From: Candidatus Cryosericum septentrionale
Lineage (GTDB): Bacteria > Caldisericota > Caldisericia > Cryosericales > Cryosericaceae
NCBI RefSeq assembly: GCF_003570995.1
Contig: NZ_QXIY01000017.1
Location: 19,049-83,048, forward strand
Length of the DNA stretch: 64,000 nt
Reading direction: 5' to 3'
Shown: positions 32,980 through 42,297 of the stretch, piece after piece
Layout of the letters: every line of letters begins with the position of its first letter
Numbering within the stretch: position 1 is the first letter of the stretch
Notes under the pieces: model-generated
What the model saw: only the letters and a program-made list of their open reading frames with translations
The model's database searches: none
What the model was told of the DNA's origin: nothing
Position numbers and translations under genes: made by a program

Positions 32980-34809
32980 GTGCGCAGAAACGATCTCCGT
33001 AACATAGGTATCATTGCACACGTTGACCACGGGAAGACGACACTGGTCGACGCCATGATGCGGCAGTGCAAACTGTTCCGCAATATCGACCAGATGGGCG
33101 AGTGTATTCTCGACTCAGGGGACCTCGAGCGGGAGCGCGGCATCACCATTATCTCCAAGAACATGTCGCTGGTGTGGAAGGGTGTCAAGATCAATATCGT
33201 CGACACGCCTGGCCACTCGGACTTTGGTGGCGAAGTGGAGCGCGTCCTGAGAATGGTGGATGGGGTTCTGCTCCTGGTCGACGCCTCCGAGGGGCCGATG
33301 CCGCAGACGCGGTTTGTGCTTAAGAAGGCTCTCGAGCTCAATCTCAGGCTGATCGTGGTCATCAACAAGATCGACCGGCAGGATGCCCGTATCCAGGAAG
33401 TCATCAACGAGACCTTCGACCTGTTCGTCGAACTCGACGCCACCGAAGAGCAGCTGGATTTCCCGGTTGTCTATGCTTCGGGCCGCGACGGCAAAGCGAC
33501 CATGGACCTCAACGATCCGCCGCAAGACCTGACGCCGCTGTTCCAGCTGATGCTCAAGAAGGTCCCTGCTCCGGAGTATGACGCTGCGAGTCCTCTGTCG
33601 GTCCTGGTCACGAACATCACCCATGACGATTATATTGGGCGTATCGGCATCGGCCGCATGTTTGGGGGACAGCTGAAGACCGGAGACAAGGTCAAGGTGT
33701 TCTCCGGCGGCGACAACGAATACTTGGGCCAGGTCCTCAAGCTCTTCATCTTCGAGGGGTTGGAACGCAAGGAAGTCCCCAGTGTGGAGGCGGGCGAGAT
33801 CTTCGCGTTCGCAGGAATACCTGCTGTTACGATCGGAGACTCGGTCACCGACCCGGAACGTCCGGTGAAGTTGAACATCTTGAGGATCGAGCCGCCGACC
33901 GTCTCCATGATGTTCATGGTCAACGACAGTCCATTTGGAGGTACGGAGGGCAAGTTCGTGACCTCCAACAAGCTGCGTGAGCGTATCGAGAAAGAGCTGC
34001 GCACCAATGTTTCGATCGCCGTCGACTGGGGCGATCTGCCTGACCGGTTCACCGTTGCGGGACGAGGCGAGCTCCAGCTGGCGATCCTCATCGAACAGAT
34101 GCGCCGCGAAGGCTATGAGTTTCAGGTCTCGATGCCACAAGTCATCACCGAGAAGAAGGGCGGTAAGGTCCTCGAGCCGTATGAGACCCTCGTCCTCGAC
34201 GTTCCCAAGGAGTACCGGGGAACGGTCATCAACATGCTGGGTGAACGGCGCGGGACCATGGAGAAGATGCTCGACCTCAAGGGAGCGTACGTCCGTCTCA
34301 GCTATACGATTCCTCTTCGTGGGCTGTTTGGCTTCCGGTCCGAGTTCTTGAGTTCGACCAAAGGCAACGGCGTCATGACCCATACGTACCTGGGGTACCT
34401 GGAGTGGGCAGGCAAGATTGGCGGCCGCAGGAACGGCGTCCTGGTCTCAGACCATACCGGGGCCGTTTCAGCCTATGCTATCGCACACATCCAGGACCGT
34501 GGCAAGCTGTTTGCTGCGCCTGCGGAAAAGGTGTATGCCGGTCAGATCGTCGGCGAGACCATGCGCGATCACGATCTGAAGGTAAATCCGACGAAGGAGA
34601 AACACCTCAGCAACATGCGGTCCTCCACGTCAGAGATCTCCACGAAGATCGACCCGCCGATCCAGTTCGCTCTCGACCAGTTTCTCGACTACATCAACGA
34701 GGACGAGTTGCTGGAGGTCACACCCAAGTCACTGCGCATTCGTAAGAGGCTCCTTGATTTCAAGGAGCGGAAGCGTTCTGGGCGCGAGGAAGACGACTAC
34801 GGCGATTAG
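32980..34809 (+). CDS. typA: Ribosome-associated GTPase TypA/BipA
   Basis: 609 residues, GTG start. G1 AHVDHGKTT (residues 13-21), the RGITIISKN switch I segment, G3 DTPGHSDFGGEVER and G4 NKIDR, followed by EF-G-like domains II, III and V and the TypA-specific C-terminus. It binds 70S ribosomes and assists assembly and stress translation. A bidirectional terminator separates it from the convergent gene. Confidence 0.95.
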   Translation: MRRNDLRNIGIIAHVDHGKTTLVDAMMRQCKLFRNIDQMGECILDSGDLERERGITIISKNMSLVWKGVKINIVDTPGHSDFGGEVERVLRMVDGVLLLVDASEGPMPQTRFVLKKALELNLRLIVVINKIDRQDARIQEVINETFDLFVELDATEEQLDFPVVYASGRDGKATMDLNDPPQDLTPLFQLMLKKVPAPEYDAASPLSVLVTNITHDDYIGRIGIGRMFGGQLKTGDKVKVFSGGDNEYLGQVLKLFIFEGLERKEVPSVEAGEIFAFAGIPAVTIGDSVTDPERPVKLNILRIEPPTVSMMFMVNDSPFGGTEGKFVTSNKLRERIEKELRTNVSIAVDWGDLPDRFTVAGRGELQLAILIEQMRREGYEFQVSMPQVITEKKGGKVLEPYETLVLDVPKEYRGTVINMLGERRGTMEKMLDLKGAYVRLSYTIPLRGLFGFRSEFLSSTKGNGVMTHTYLGYLEWAGKIGGRRNGVLVSDHTGAVSAYAIAHIQDRGKLFAAPAEKVYAGQIVGETMRDHDLKVNPTKEKHLSNMRSSTSEISTKIDPPIQFALDQFLDYINEDELLEVTPKSLRIRKRLLDFKERKRSGREEDDYGD

Positions 34810-34832
34810 CTGGAACAGCACGTGAGAAACGG

Positions 34833-34863
34833 AAAATCCCCGGGTGACCGGGGAGCTTTTGTT
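34833..34863. terminator. Bidirectional intrinsic terminator
   Basis: CCCCGG-GTGA-CCGGGG hairpin flanked by AAAAT on the left and GCTTTTGTT on the right, lying between the convergent typA and DUF2344 genes. Either strand ends in a short U run. Confidence 0.8.
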
Positions 34864-34874
34864 GTTGGTGCATC

Positions 34875-35609
34875 TCAGTCGTGGTGATTGTTCTTCGGTC
34901 GATGAGGTGAGACAGCCTGTGCGGCGACGTCCATAGGGTCGACGAACACGTCACTCATATTGAGCAGCACGCTCTGGCGCGTGATAACCGGCATGGGCGC
35001 AACCTTGGCATCGAGGCCGAAGATGTACTTAATGACCTCGTCCATGCGGATTGTTCCCGACTGGTCGAAGAAGACGCCCACGTGAGCGCGCAAGGAGGTT
35101 CGCGTCGAGATCTGTGCCGTAAGAACGTACTTGCGAATGTCTTTCGGTGCATGGGACTTGCTATTCTCGCGCTCGACCATCAACATTGGCAGGGCGAGGA
35201 ACGACGTCATGCGGGCCTTCATCTGCTCAGCATCAATGTTCGCCCGGTGTGCCCACGTGTATTCGTAGCGGAGGATCATAGGTTGTCCCATGAGAGACGG
35301 GGCAGTGAGAGGGATGTCGACCGCGGCCAGGAACCTGAGGCCGGGAGGCGCCGTACGTTCCAGTGCATTCGCACGGTCGGCGATGGGCGAATAGGCGTCG
35401 AGGTGCACGTCCACATATTCCTGGAGGCTGACCATGCCAACGCCCGTGGGAATGCCAGTTTCGATCCGGACGCGCTGATTGAACCCTTTGCTGTAGACCA
35501 GAGGCAGGTTGCTGCGCCGCAGCCATCGCACCAGGGCCGCCTGGACCTCGTGGTGTGAAAGCAAGCAGGCCTCTTCTTCCTTGCTGTATCGCATGCGCAT
35601 CTTAATCAT
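34875..35609 (-). CDS. DUF2344 (TIGR03936) family protein
   Basis: 244 residues. It has the family's opening pattern (MRMRYSKEEEACLLSHHEV, then LPLVYSKGFNQRVRIETG). In many bacteria this domain is fused to or follows a B12-binding radical SAM protein and lies near the L21/L27 operon. Here it stands alone, without a radical SAM partner, about 9.5 kb from rplU. It ends HRPKNNHHD. The start ATG at 35609 has no Shine-Dalgarno but lies 6 nt from a -10 element. RNA modification is often suggested for the family; not established. Confidence 0.8.
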   Translation of the reverse strand: MIKMRMRYSKEEEACLLSHHEVQAALVRWLRRSNLPLVYSKGFNQRVRIETGIPTGVGMVSLQEYVDVHLDAYSPIADRANALERTAPPGLRFLAAVDIPLTAPSLMGQPMILRYEYTWAHRANIDAEQMKARMTSFLALPMLMVERENSKSHAPKDIRKYVLTAQISTRTSLRAHVGVFFDQSGTIRMDEVIKYIFGLDAKVAPMPVITRQSVLLNMSDVFVDPMDVAAQAVSPHRPKNNHHD

Positions 35610-35615
35610 GCGTTG

Positions 35616-35643
35616 ATTGTAGCAGGAAAGTAGGCATCCGCAA
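35616..35643 (-). promoter_or_regulatory. Promoter abutting the DUF2344 start (predicted leaderless)
   Basis: Minus strand: TTGCGG (35643-35638), 16 nt, TACAAT (35621-35616), then 6 nt to the ATG at 35609. No Shine-Dalgarno in the gap. Confidence 0.6.
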
Positions 35644-35668
35644 TGAAGAATCGCTGGTTGCCAAGCGA

Positions 35669-35696
35669 TTGCGTAAGGTAGAAACCCGACTACTAT
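35669..35696 (+). promoter_or_regulatory. Promoter for the M50 peptidase operon
   Basis: TTGCGT (35669-35674), 16 nt, TACTAT (35691-35696), followed by a leader of about 50 nt with an AAGGA site. Confidence 0.5.
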
Positions 35697-35751
35697 GACT
35701 CCATGACACCAGCCGGCAAAACCGGTGCATGATTGAGAAAGGACAGAACAT

Positions 35752-36393
35752 ATGCAGGGACTTTTGAACTACATTCGCAGCGAGATGCCCATCTGGATTG
35801 TCCAGGTGCCGGTCATCCTGATCGTTATTACGATCCATGAGTACTTCCATGCCTGGACGGCATGGAAACTTGGGGACACGACTCCCGTCGAGACAGGGCG
35901 CCTCAGCCTGAACCCCCTGCGTCACCTGGACCCGCTTGGAACCATCGCTCTCCTGCTGTTCCATGTCGGATGGGCGCGCCCTGTGATGATCGATTTCGCT
36001 GCGTTCAAACACCCTCGCCGCGATACCGTCCTTGTCTCCCTGGCCGGACCGGCCTCCAACTTTGCCACAGCCATCGTTGCCTACTTGCTCCTGCTGTTCG
36101 TGAGGAGTTCGCCGGCGATAGTCACGCGGCTCCCCTACGTGTATGAGGTCTTGGAGGCTCTCGTGGTGGTCTCGCTGGGCCTCGGCCTGTTCAACCTGCT
36201 CCCCATCCCCCCGCTTGACGGCTCCAAGGCTTTTTTCGCGCTCTTCTTCAAGAGACCGGAACGGTTTCTGTACGACCGCGCGGTCGACCTGTACGGGACG
36301 GTCATCCTGCTCGCTCTCCTCTGGTTCAACGTCATCACGGTTGTGATGTCCAAGGTTCTAAACTTCATTCTGTATACTCTCCTGAGGCTGTGA
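35752..36393 (+). CDS. Site-2 protease family (M50) membrane peptidase
   Basis: 213 residues, ATG after AAAGGACAG. The zinc-binding HEYFH lies in the first membrane helix (about residue 29). The second motif, with its aspartate, is in NLLPIPPLDGSKAF. About five helices; no PDZ domain, so it belongs to the short YwhC-like group rather than RseP. It may cleave within the membrane, but no substrate is apparent. It overlaps no gene but is only 7 nt from trpS, and the order M50-trpS-scpA-scpB is common in Firmicutes. Confidence 0.88.
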   Translation: MQGLLNYIRSEMPIWIVQVPVILIVITIHEYFHAWTAWKLGDTTPVETGRLSLNPLRHLDPLGTIALLLFHVGWARPVMIDFAAFKHPRRDTVLVSLAGPASNFATAIVAYLLLLFVRSSPAIVTRLPYVYEVLEALVVVSLGLGLFNLLPIPPLDGSKAFFALFFKRPERFLYDRAVDLYGTVILLALLWFNVITVVMSKVLNFILYTLLRL

Positions 36394-36400
36394 GGTGCCA

Positions 36401-37384
36401 ATGAAAAAGCGTATTTTGAGTGGCATGCGTCCCACCGGCAAGCTCCATCTTGGTCACTACCTGGGCGTGCTGGCGAACTACGTGAAGCTGCAGGACGAGT
36501 ATGACTGCTACTTCATGGTTGCGGACATGCACGCGTTGACCACCAAGTGGAACGAGAGTGGCTCGATCCGTGAGTACCGGCGTGACATGGTCCTCGACTG
36601 GCTGGGGGCGGGGCTCGACCCGCAGAAGTCGGCCATGTTCTGCCAGTCCGATGTGCCGGAACATGCGTATCTGTTCACGCTTCTTGCGATGATCACCCCC
36701 GTGTCGTGGGTCGAACGAAACCCGACCGTCAAGGAGATGATTCGGGACATGGGCCTGAAGGACAACGTGAACCTTGGCCTGTTGAGCTATCCCGTCCTGA
36801 TGGCCTCGGACATCATGGTGTACCGGGCGGAAGCAGTGCCCGTTGGCAAGGACCAGGTCCCACACCTCGAATTCGCCCGTGAACTGGTGCGTACCTTCAA
36901 CCACACGTATCACGTCGACCTCTTCCCAGAGCCTCAGCCTATCCTGAACGAGTTTCAGAGGCTGCCGGGCCTCGACGGAGGGAGGATGAGCAAGTCTCTC
37001 GGCAACGACATCGTGGTCTCCGACGCGCCGGAAGTGACGGCGAAGCGCATGATGACGGCCTACACGGACCCCTTGAAGGTACGCAAGGATGACCCTGGTC
37101 ACCCAGAAGCCGGCTGTGTCGTCTACCAGTATCACAAGCTGCTTCAGCCGGACACCGCGCCAGAAGCTAAGACTGAGTGCGAACAGGGCTGTCTGGGTTG
37201 TGTCGTCCACAAACGCTCTGTCGCAGCCATGGTCTCGGAGCGGCTGGTCGGGTTCCAGGAGCGCCGGGCCGCCTTTGCCGCCGATCCTCAGTCGGTTGAC
37301 CTCATTCTGGCCGAAGGCCGCGAGAAGGCCTCGGTGGTCGCCGCCGAGACCGTGCGGATGGTCAGGGAGGCCATAGGGATCTGA
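36401..37384 (+). CDS. trpS: Tryptophanyl-tRNA synthetase
   Basis: 327 residues from the ATG at 36401 (GAGGTG upstream). Class I synthetase: TGKLHLGHYLG is the HIGH motif, GGRMSKSLGND the KMSKS motif, and VGKDQVPHLEFARE is the tryptophan/ATP pocket segment. Standard bacterial length. Confidence 0.95.
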   Translation: MKKRILSGMRPTGKLHLGHYLGVLANYVKLQDEYDCYFMVADMHALTTKWNESGSIREYRRDMVLDWLGAGLDPQKSAMFCQSDVPEHAYLFTLLAMITPVSWVERNPTVKEMIRDMGLKDNVNLGLLSYPVLMASDIMVYRAEAVPVGKDQVPHLEFARELVRTFNHTYHVDLFPEPQPILNEFQRLPGLDGGRMSKSLGNDIVVSDAPEVTAKRMMTAYTDPLKVRKDDPGHPEAGCVVYQYHKLLQPDTAPEAKTECEQGCLGCVVHKRSVAAMVSERLVGFQERRAAFAADPQSVDLILAEGREKASVVAAETVRMVREAIGI

Positions 37385-37386
37385 AC

Positions 37387-38079
37387 GTGGCGGGGCTGAC
37401 GGATTCTGTGAACAACCTGAGACTCCTTGGACGAGCGGGGCAGGCCGACGTCGCCGACGTCGTTGTCGAGCGCCTGGTGGACTTCTGCAGTCTGACCATT
37501 CGGCGTGACGCCGGGGTTGAGGAGCATGCTGAGCTCGTCTACATGCTGGCTGATCTTCTCAAGCTGAAGAGCGAGTTCGTCCTGTTCGGGCACGCGGCCG
37601 CGCAGCAGAAATCGTTGCAGGAAGGCATCAGAGCGCTGGACGAGGCGGGGTTGTACGCCAGGCCCATCATCGAGGTCCTCCAGGAAGTCAACGCCGGCAG
37701 AGCCCCGTACAGGAGACCCAACGTGAGGACGACGCTGCCTCCAGCGGAGGAGCAGACGGGTGACGAGGTATCGGACGCTCTTCTCGAGGCACTTGCCCGC
37801 ATTGTTGAACGCGTCGCGGCGCGCAAACCCGTCAAGAGCGAGGACCAGCGACCGGTCTATCTGAGCCTCCAACAGGTCATGCGGGAGCTTCGCGAGCTGC
37901 TGCAGGAGAGGGGGACTATGCTGTTCGAGGATATCTTCGACTCATCCGATTCCCGGGAGCGTGTGGTCTTGAGCTTTCTCGCGATCCTCATTCTGACGAA
38001 GCTGGGAGTCCTGCACATCGCTCAGCAGAGCCGGTTCGAGGGTATTGCCGTCGCGTACGTGGGAAAACCGAATGACTGA
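37387..38079 (+). CDS. scpA: Segregation and condensation protein A
   Basis: 230 residues, GTG start 2 nt after trpS with no Shine-Dalgarno, so probably coupled. The kleisin pattern is visible: EEHAELVYMLADLLKLKSEFVL in the N-terminal half and the C-terminal winged-helix segment SRERVVLSFLAILILTKLGV. It bridges SMC heads with ScpB in chromosome condensation. Overlaps scpB by 8 nt. Confidence 0.88.
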   Translation: MAGLTDSVNNLRLLGRAGQADVADVVVERLVDFCSLTIRRDAGVEEHAELVYMLADLLKLKSEFVLFGHAAAQQKSLQEGIRALDEAGLYARPIIEVLQEVNAGRAPYRRPNVRTTLPPAEEQTGDEVSDALLEALARIVERVAARKPVKSEDQRPVYLSLQQVMRELRELLQERGTMLFEDIFDSSDSRERVVLSFLAILILTKLGVLHIAQQSRFEGIAVAYVGKPND

Positions 38080-38617
38080 GCGCACAGAAAGTCAGGAATT
38101 CATTACGGGGCTGGAGCTTCAGGCTGCGAAGCAGCGACTCGAGGCCATCCTGTTTGCGGCTGAAGGGCCCGTGGGTGTCCGCTATCTGGCGCGCCGGGCG
38201 GGACAGAGCTGTCAGGCGACCCGGCGTCTCCTGGAGAGTCTTCAGGCTGACTACGCCAATCGTGGCGTCTGTCTCGTTCAGGACGGCCAGAAGTACTGCT
38301 TCTCGGTTCCGGACAAGCTCACGCCTGAGCCATCTCAGCCCAGACCCAAGGTCGGCCTCTCCAGACAGGCCATGGAGGTTCTCGCCCTCATCATTATCAA
38401 GGGGGCGCTGCCACGTAAGGAGATTCTGCAGCTTCGCGGAGTCACCAGCGACAAAGCTCTGGTGTCGCTCCTCGAACGCAAGCTCCTGACGACGAAACGG
38501 GACTATCTGAAGAAGGCTCTCGTGTATGACCTGTCGGAGGAACTGCTGGAGCGGTGGGGATTTGCATCCCGCGAGGAGCTGCTCCAGGAAATCGAATCAC
38601 GACGCCGAGGCCTGTAA
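38072..38617 (+). CDS. scpB: Segregation and condensation protein B
   Basis: 181 residues from ATG 38072. Two winged-helix domains: KQRLEAILFAAEGPVGVRYLARR, then LSRQAMEVLALIIIKGALPRKEI. It dimerises and binds ScpA. Its last 21 nt overlap the end of the convergent ABC-F gene. Confidence 0.9.
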   Translation: MTERTESQEFITGLELQAAKQRLEAILFAAEGPVGVRYLARRAGQSCQATRRLLESLQADYANRGVCLVQDGQKYCFSVPDKLTPEPSQPRPKVGLSRQAMEVLALIIIKGALPRKEILQLRGVTSDKALVSLLERKLLTTKRDYLKKALVYDLSEELLERWGFASREELLQEIESRRRGL

Positions 38618-40495
38618 GAACTGCTCTTCTGCCACTGCCAGCTCCTCGAACAACTCCTCCCGTCGTACCTGCAGCTCGTGGATACGCACCGACAGCGACG
38701 CGATATCGGTTCCCTGCATGGCAGGCCCTTCTTGCTGCAGTCTTCGGGTGAGATCAGCCTGTTCCTGTTCGATCTCGCCAATCTGGCGCTCGAGAAGCCG
38801 TACATGGGCTTCGAGGGCCACGAGCCTGTTGTGTGACGTCCGCGTGGACCTGGTGGTGTCCTGAACATTCGTGCGTCCAGACGACGGGGTGCGGCCGGCA
38901 CGATCGTTGAAGAGCTCCTGCCGGTTTGCCGAGTAGTTTCCCTCCAGCACCGACACGTTGCTGCGCTCGATGAGGACGATACGGTCGGCGACAGCGTCGA
39001 TGAATGTCCGGTCGTGCGATACGAACAGGACTGTGCCCTCGAACGCTCGGACCGTCGAAGCGAGAGATTCTCGTGTCTGGATGTCCAGGAAGTTCGTCGG
39101 CTCGTCAAGGATGATCATGTTGGCTGTTTCCTTGGAGAGCAGTGCCAACAGTAGACGCTGCTTCTCTCCACTGCTCATCGCCCCGGTCTGCTGGTCCATC
39201 TGGTCGGCGGAGAAACCAAAAGCGCCCAACAGGGCCTTGACCTCCGAGATGATCATCTGCGGGCGCCGCGCCATGATCCACTCCATGGCAGTCTCTTTCT
39301 CGAAGAGCGTGTAGTTCTGAGGGAAGAAGGAGTACCGCACGCTTGGTCCCCAGTAGATGTCGCCGTCGTCGGGGACGATCTGCCCCATCGCTATGCCCAG
39401 AAGTGTCGACTTCCCTGCCCCGTTGCGGCCAAGGATGGCCACATGCTGACGAGAGAGGATCGTGACGTTTGCCATGCTGAGAATCGCACGGTCGCCGTAC
39501 GACTTGCTGACGTGCTCGAGGCGAAGCGCGATCTCTCCACTCTCTCCCGTGTTGCGCAGCCGCACGTGGACGCGTTTGCGCGTCGAGGCGGGTTCAGTCT
39601 GAACCTTCAGCTTGAGACGGTCCATGGCTTTCTCGCGTGAGGCAGCCTGGCTTGCGCGCGTCCCATAGCGGTACTTTTCGACGTACTGGCGCATACGTTC
39701 GATCTCCCGCTTCAACTCGGCATCATGCTGGGCCCGGTCGGCTGCTTCGGCGTCCCTGACGCGGACATAGTCGGTATACCCTCCGCTGAACAGGCGCAGC
39801 GTCCCGTTTTCAATGACAAGAAGCTTGTTGCATACCTGGTCCAGAAACCAGACGTCGTGTGATGCCACGAGAACCGTGGCCTGGAGCCCCTTGAGCTGGC
39901 GTTCGAGCCACTGCACGCCGGGAATATCCAGGTAGTTGGTAGGCTCATCCAGCAGCCAGATGTTCTTGGTATCGCTGACCAACCGCGACAGACGCAGTCG
40001 AGAGATCTCTCCGGCGCTCATCGTCTCCGCAAGGCGGTCAAGATCCTCTGAGGCGAACCCGAGGCTGGAGAGCGCCTTGTTCATGTTGACGATGTAGTCG
40101 TAGCCACCCTGCGCCTCGAACTGCTCGGTCTGCCGGGCGAGCTCGGCTAGATAGTCATCGGTCTCAGCAGCAGTGGACAGAAGGCGTTCCAGCTCGCGGA
40201 TCCGCGCATCCTGAGCGCGGAGGTGCTCGAAAGGCTCAGCGACAATCTGCCGGGCAGTATGCTCGGAGTCCACCGAAACAGCATCGATGAAGCAGGAACT
40301 GTCTCCACCGGTGATCTGGACCGTTCCGGCATACTCGTCATCAACGCCGCTAAGGATGCGGAGCAGCGTCGTCTTGCCGCTTCCGTTGAGGCCGACGATA
40401 CCGACCTTGTCTCCGGCACCAATGGCACAGTGCTGACACCGGAACAGGAGGCGATCGCCGTACATCTTTTCAAGGTTTTCCAGTATGAGCGGCAT
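38597..40495 (-). CDS. ABC-F family ATPase
   Basis: 632 residues, two ABC domains in one chain with no membrane part. First Walker A GLNGSGKTT (about residue 36), signature MSAGEISRLRL, Walker B IWLLDEPTNYLD. After the linker with charged helices comes the second Walker A GRNGAGKST (about 355), signature MSSGEKQRL and ILDEPTNFLD. The C-terminal 80 residues form a coiled coil, as in Uup/YdiF types. Such proteins bind the ribosomal E site and relieve stalling or give antibiotic resistance. No resistance context here. Confidence 0.93.
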   Translation of the reverse strand: MPLILENLEKMYGDRLLFRCQHCAIGAGDKVGIVGLNGSGKTTLLRILSGVDDEYAGTVQITGGDSSCFIDAVSVDSEHTARQIVAEPFEHLRAQDARIRELERLLSTAAETDDYLAELARQTEQFEAQGGYDYIVNMNKALSSLGFASEDLDRLAETMSAGEISRLRLSRLVSDTKNIWLLDEPTNYLDIPGVQWLERQLKGLQATVLVASHDVWFLDQVCNKLLVIENGTLRLFSGGYTDYVRVRDAEAADRAQHDAELKREIERMRQYVEKYRYGTRASQAASREKAMDRLKLKVQTEPASTRKRVHVRLRNTGESGEIALRLEHVSKSYGDRAILSMANVTILSRQHVAILGRNGAGKSTLLGIAMGQIVPDDGDIYWGPSVRYSFFPQNYTLFEKETAMEWIMARRPQMIISEVKALLGAFGFSADQMDQQTGAMSSGEKQRLLLALLSKETANMIILDEPTNFLDIQTRESLASTVRAFEGTVLFVSHDRTFIDAVADRIVLIERSNVSVLEGNYSANRQELFNDRAGRTPSSGRTNVQDTTRSTRTSHNRLVALEAHVRLLERQIGEIEQEQADLTRRLQQEGPAMQGTDIASLSVRIHELQVRREELFEELAVAEEQFLQASAS

Positions 40496-40576
40496 GTTGT
40501 CGGGGACATCCTATCAATTTACAGGTTGCCCGTTTCGCGTATCATGATTCGCGGTACGGAACGAGTCTCTAAGTTT

Positions 40577-40582
40577 ATTATA
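40577..40582 (-). promoter_or_regulatory. -10 element for the ABC-F gene
   Basis: TATAAT on the minus strand, about 80 nt before the ABC-F start; the -35 is not convincing. Confidence 0.4.
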
Positions 40583-40649
40583 GCAGCGAAACTGCAGCTA
40601 CGTACAGGAGCACCAACGCTTCTATCACGATCAGTACCCCGGAGGAACC

Positions 40650-41936
40650 ATGATAACGACAGTGACGATCGAGCGACTCATCTCTCGGCCGGTCTCGGTA
40701 GAGGGATCCTTTCCCCTGCCGGTCGCCAAGCTCAAGCAATTCGTCAACGTGACCTGGATCATACCCTTCTACAGTGCTGCCGAGTCGCACAAGGTCATGC
40801 CCATCCTGGCTGCGGAGATGAACGACCTGAACCCCGACCGCAACTGGTGGAAAAAGAAGTTCCCCGGCGCAAATCCCTTCTTCCATCATTGTTCATTCCT
40901 GCAGTATTACCTTGTACACAAGGGCGGTCAGCCGGTCGGACGCATCGCAGCGTTTATCGACCGCTCCTACCGGGAGCGCACGGTTCAGGGCGAGATTGGG
41001 TGGATCGGGCTGTTCGAGTCGTTCGACGACGACGAGGTTGCGGCTGCATTGCTTGACGCGGCTACTCAGGATCTGCAGCAGGGTGGCGCGGTGAAAATCA
41101 TCGGCCCGGCACGGTTCAACGCCAACGGGGAGGACGGTCTTCTTGTTGACGGGTTCGACAAGCACCCGATGGTCATGGAGCCTTATCAACCCCCATACTA
41201 CACGCACTTTCTGGAACAGTGGGGCGTCAAGGAAAACGACTGGTATGCCTTTCGCATGACGCACGAGAGTGCTTCTCCATATATGGAGCGTCTGGATGGC
41301 ATGCGAAAGCGCGGGCAGGACCTCGAACAACGGCTGGCACGGCAGGGTGTTGCTGTCAGATCCGTCAAGATCAGCGATTGGGAAACTGAGATCGCCCGAA
41401 TCAAGACTGTCTATAACACCGCGTGGGACTCCAGCGTCCACCCACAGTTTGAACGGTTCTCCGAAGAAGAGTTCGACTATGTCGCGGGCGGATTGAGGAT
41501 GATCGCCATCGAAGACCTGGTCTTCGTGGCCGAAGATGTGACGAAACCGGATCATCCTGTCATCGGGATGGCTGTAACACTGCCCGACCTCAACGAGGTC
41601 ATCCAAGAGTATGATCGGCTTCACGCTGCGTATGTGCCCAGCGACCACATCTACGGGTTGTCGGACGTGCGGCGCGACCTGGGGATCTTCAGGTTGCTCA
41701 GGAATCGCGTCAAACACCGGAAATTCAGGCAATGCCGCGTCTTTGTTCTTGGCACGACACGCAAGAAGAATGGTATCGATGCCCTGCTGTATGAGAAGAC
41801 ATACCTTGCGACCATCAACATGGGAGTTCAACTTGCATCAGGGTCGCAGATTGCCGACACCAACCCCGAGATCTATATCCCTTTGTCGCATATGGGCAAT
41901 GCCGAGATCACATGGAGAGTCTACCGCCACACGTAG
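40650..41936 (+). CDS. GNAT-fold N-acyltransferase-like protein (YghO-like)
   Basis: 428 residues, ATG after GGAGGAACC. The family pattern is clear: GRIAAFIDRSYRE, GWIGLFESFDDDEVAAALL, then GPARFNANGEDGLLVDGFD and YQPPYYTHFLEQWG. A second acyltransferase-like half follows. Homologues are often mis-annotated as dATP pyrophosphohydrolase. They carry GNAT folds and their substrate is generally unknown, although some sit in lipid loci. Here it is a single gene, divergent from ABC-F and convergent with the tRNA cluster. Confidence 0.75.
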   Translation: MITTVTIERLISRPVSVEGSFPLPVAKLKQFVNVTWIIPFYSAAESHKVMPILAAEMNDLNPDRNWWKKKFPGANPFFHHCSFLQYYLVHKGGQPVGRIAAFIDRSYRERTVQGEIGWIGLFESFDDDEVAAALLDAATQDLQQGGAVKIIGPARFNANGEDGLLVDGFDKHPMVMEPYQPPYYTHFLEQWGVKENDWYAFRMTHESASPYMERLDGMRKRGQDLEQRLARQGVAVRSVKISDWETEIARIKTVYNTAWDSSVHPQFERFSEEEFDYVAGGLRMIAIEDLVFVAEDVTKPDHPVIGMAVTLPDLNEVIQEYDRLHAAYVPSDHIYGLSDVRRDLGIFRLLRNRVKHRKFRQCRVFVLGTTRKKNGIDALLYEKTYLATINMGVQLASGSQIADTNPEIYIPLSHMGNAEITWRVYRHT

Positions 41937-41990
41937 TTTTGGCAGCGTGGTGTCAGATACTGAGACATGACGTCATCATAGAGACGAGGG

Positions 41991-42077
41991 TGGTGCCGGG
42001 AGTGGGAATTGAACCCACAGAGTGTTGCCACCGCGGGATTTTAAGTCCCGTGCGTCTGCCAGTTCCGCCATCCCGGC
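41991..42077 (-). tRNA. tRNA-Leu (anticodon TAA)
   Basis: Class II tRNA with a long variable arm. Acceptor stem GCCGGGA pairs with TCCCGGC, discriminator A, encoded CCA (41993-41991). Anticodon loop sequence CTTAAAA with TAA. The D-loop and TTCAATTCC arm are present. Confidence 0.95.
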
Positions 42078-42098
42078 AGGGATGCCTGGATATAACAA

Positions 42099-42173
42099 TG
42101 GAGGCAGCACCCGGATTCGAACCGGGGTATGAGGGTTTTGCAGACCCTTGCCTTACCACTTGGCTATGCCGCC
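42099..42173 (-). tRNA. tRNA-Cys (anticodon GCA)
   Basis: 75 nt with encoded CCA. Acceptor GGCGGCA pairs with TGCTGCC (one G-T), discriminator T as usual for tRNA-Cys, anticodon loop CTGCAAA. Confidence 0.95.
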
Positions 42174-42175
42174 TC

Positions 42176-42250
42176 TGGAGCGGAAGACGGGATTTGAACC
42201 CGCGACACTCGGCTTGGGAAGCCGATGCTCTACCCCTGAGCTACTCCCGC
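42176..42250 (-). tRNA. tRNA-Gly (anticodon CCC)
   Basis: 75 nt with encoded CCA. Acceptor GCGGGAG pairs with CTTCCGC (one G-T), discriminator T, anticodon loop TTCCCAA. First of three tRNA genes read in the order Gly-Cys-Leu. Confidence 0.95.
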
Positions 42251-42268
42251 ATAATCATGTTCACGTGT

Positions 42269-42297
42269 ATTTTACACGGCGCGGAGGCTTCTGTCAA
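42269..42297 (-). promoter_or_regulatory. Promoter of the tRNA Gly-Cys-Leu cluster
   Basis: Minus strand TTGACA (42297-42292), 17 nt, TAAAAT (42274-42269), about 18 nt before tRNA-Gly. The TGA inside the -35 hexamer is the yqeK stop codon. Confidence 0.8.

Noticed and set aside
33115-34383. Antisense frame (422 codons) in typA
   Set aside because: Shadow of a highly conserved GTPase gene; no ribosome site or domain.
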